From assembly GCA_049509675.1 (NCBI GenBank), contig JBEKZQ010000453.1:1-5035 (forward strand): DNA of 5,035 nt, in the 5' to 3' direction. Below are positions 4,781 to 5,035 of this stretch, in pieces. The translations under genes and the position numbers were made by a program. Source of the DNA: JBEKZQ01 sp049509675 (GTDB lineage Bacteria; Planctomycetota; Planctomycetia; Pirellulales; Thermoguttaceae). The notes under the pieces are model-generated. The model searched no databases. It was not told the origin of the DNA and worked only from the letters and a program-made list of their open reading frames with translations. The stretch's first letter is position 1; each line of letters starts with the position of its first letter.

Positions 4781-5035
4781 TTACAGCGGTTCCCGCTTCT
4801 TCTCCGTGTTCAGTTCCGGCTCAACCTTGCGGCGCTTGTAGGTCACGCTGTAGCTGACGAGTTGCTTCTTCCCCGGCTGGAGGTCGAGAAAATACTTGAC
4901 GTGGTTCTGGTCGACCCGCTCCACCCGGCCCGGCATGTTGTGCAGGTCCACGTAGGCCCCCGGCTCGTTGGAAGTCCAATCCCTGGGCGGCTGGCCTTCG
5001 CCCCACAGCACCACGTTGGCGTCGAACTGCCGCTC
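4781..5035 (-). CDS. C-terminal end of a larger protein, possibly DUF4139-like
   Basis: 84 residues are visible, open to the right edge and ending at TAA (4783-4781). An in-frame GTG at 5014 is not a credible start because the frame continues in coding style up to base 5035. The visible part has alternating beta-strand character. It ends in VKYFLDLQPGKKQLVSYSVTYKRR, written here as VKYFLDLQPG then KKQLVSYSVTYKRR (about 45-68), followed by a charged tail. A strand, then a proline-glycine turn, then a Y-x-V-x-Y strand at the extreme C-terminus is how DUF4139 proteins end (F.V.VPAGG....YRVRY). That is my best guess, but the conserved core is outside the window and other surface beta-sandwich proteins could end the same way. 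It lies 38 bases upstream of the small membrane protein gene, probably in one transcript. Confidence 0.6.
   Translation of the reverse strand, partial: ERQFDANVVLWGEGQPPRDWTSNEPGAYVDLHNMPGRVERVDQNHVKYFLDLQPGKKQLVSYSVTYKRRKVEPELNTEKKREPL

Overview
The window is GC-rich and compactly coded. It looks like an accessory but ordinary stretch of a planctomycete chromosome, probably Pirellulales-like. I base this on the protein set (exported YtcJ-type amidohydrolase, exported nucleoside hydrolase of the DTDIGDD type, a divergent NCS2-like permease, a small two-helix membrane protein) and on two intergenic repeat types that I recall as abundant in such genomes: a 27-bp-arm hairpin containing GCCCGACGCGCC, and REP-like units of the form GTAGGGTGGGTCGAGC. 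The assignment is from memory and no search was run.

Layout. Positions 1-1340 (minus) hold the N-terminal 446 codons of an amidohydrolase whose C-terminus lies off the left edge. Positions 1341-1720 are a 380-base intergenic region between divergent genes. It contains a candidate minus promoter overlapping a 9-bp direct repeat, the long hairpin, a candidate plus promoter, a small stem-loop and one REP-like unit. Positions 1721-2692 (plus) encode an exported nucleoside hydrolase. Positions 2693-2880 are a 188-base spacer almost filled by a structured inverted pair of REP-like ends. Positions 2881-4533 (plus) encode a polytopic permease of the nucleobase transporter superfamily. A 17-base convergent gap follows, then two minus-strand genes: a 63-residue two-helix membrane protein (4551-4742) and, upstream of it, the last 84 residues of a larger protein that runs off the right edge (4781-5035).

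How the genes may work together. The nucleoside hydrolase carries a signal peptide, so it should split nucleosides in the periplasm. The next gene on the same strand is a permease related to nucleobase carriers. The simplest reading is a scavenging pair: hydrolyse outside the inner membrane, import the base. The REP-like pair between them may set the level of permease transcript. The divergent amidohydrolase is also exported, but its substrate cannot be told from sequence, so any link to the pair is only positional. The two right-hand genes are close enough to be co-transcribed and have no evident link to nucleoside use.

I see no rRNA, tRNA, CRISPR, transposase, phage gene, toxin-antitoxin pair or defence system. 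I do not see a clearly novel system. The points most worth a second look are the inverted REP-like pair between hydrolase and permease, the divergent permease substrate motifs, and a 9-bp in-frame tandem duplication next to a metal ligand of the amidohydrolase.
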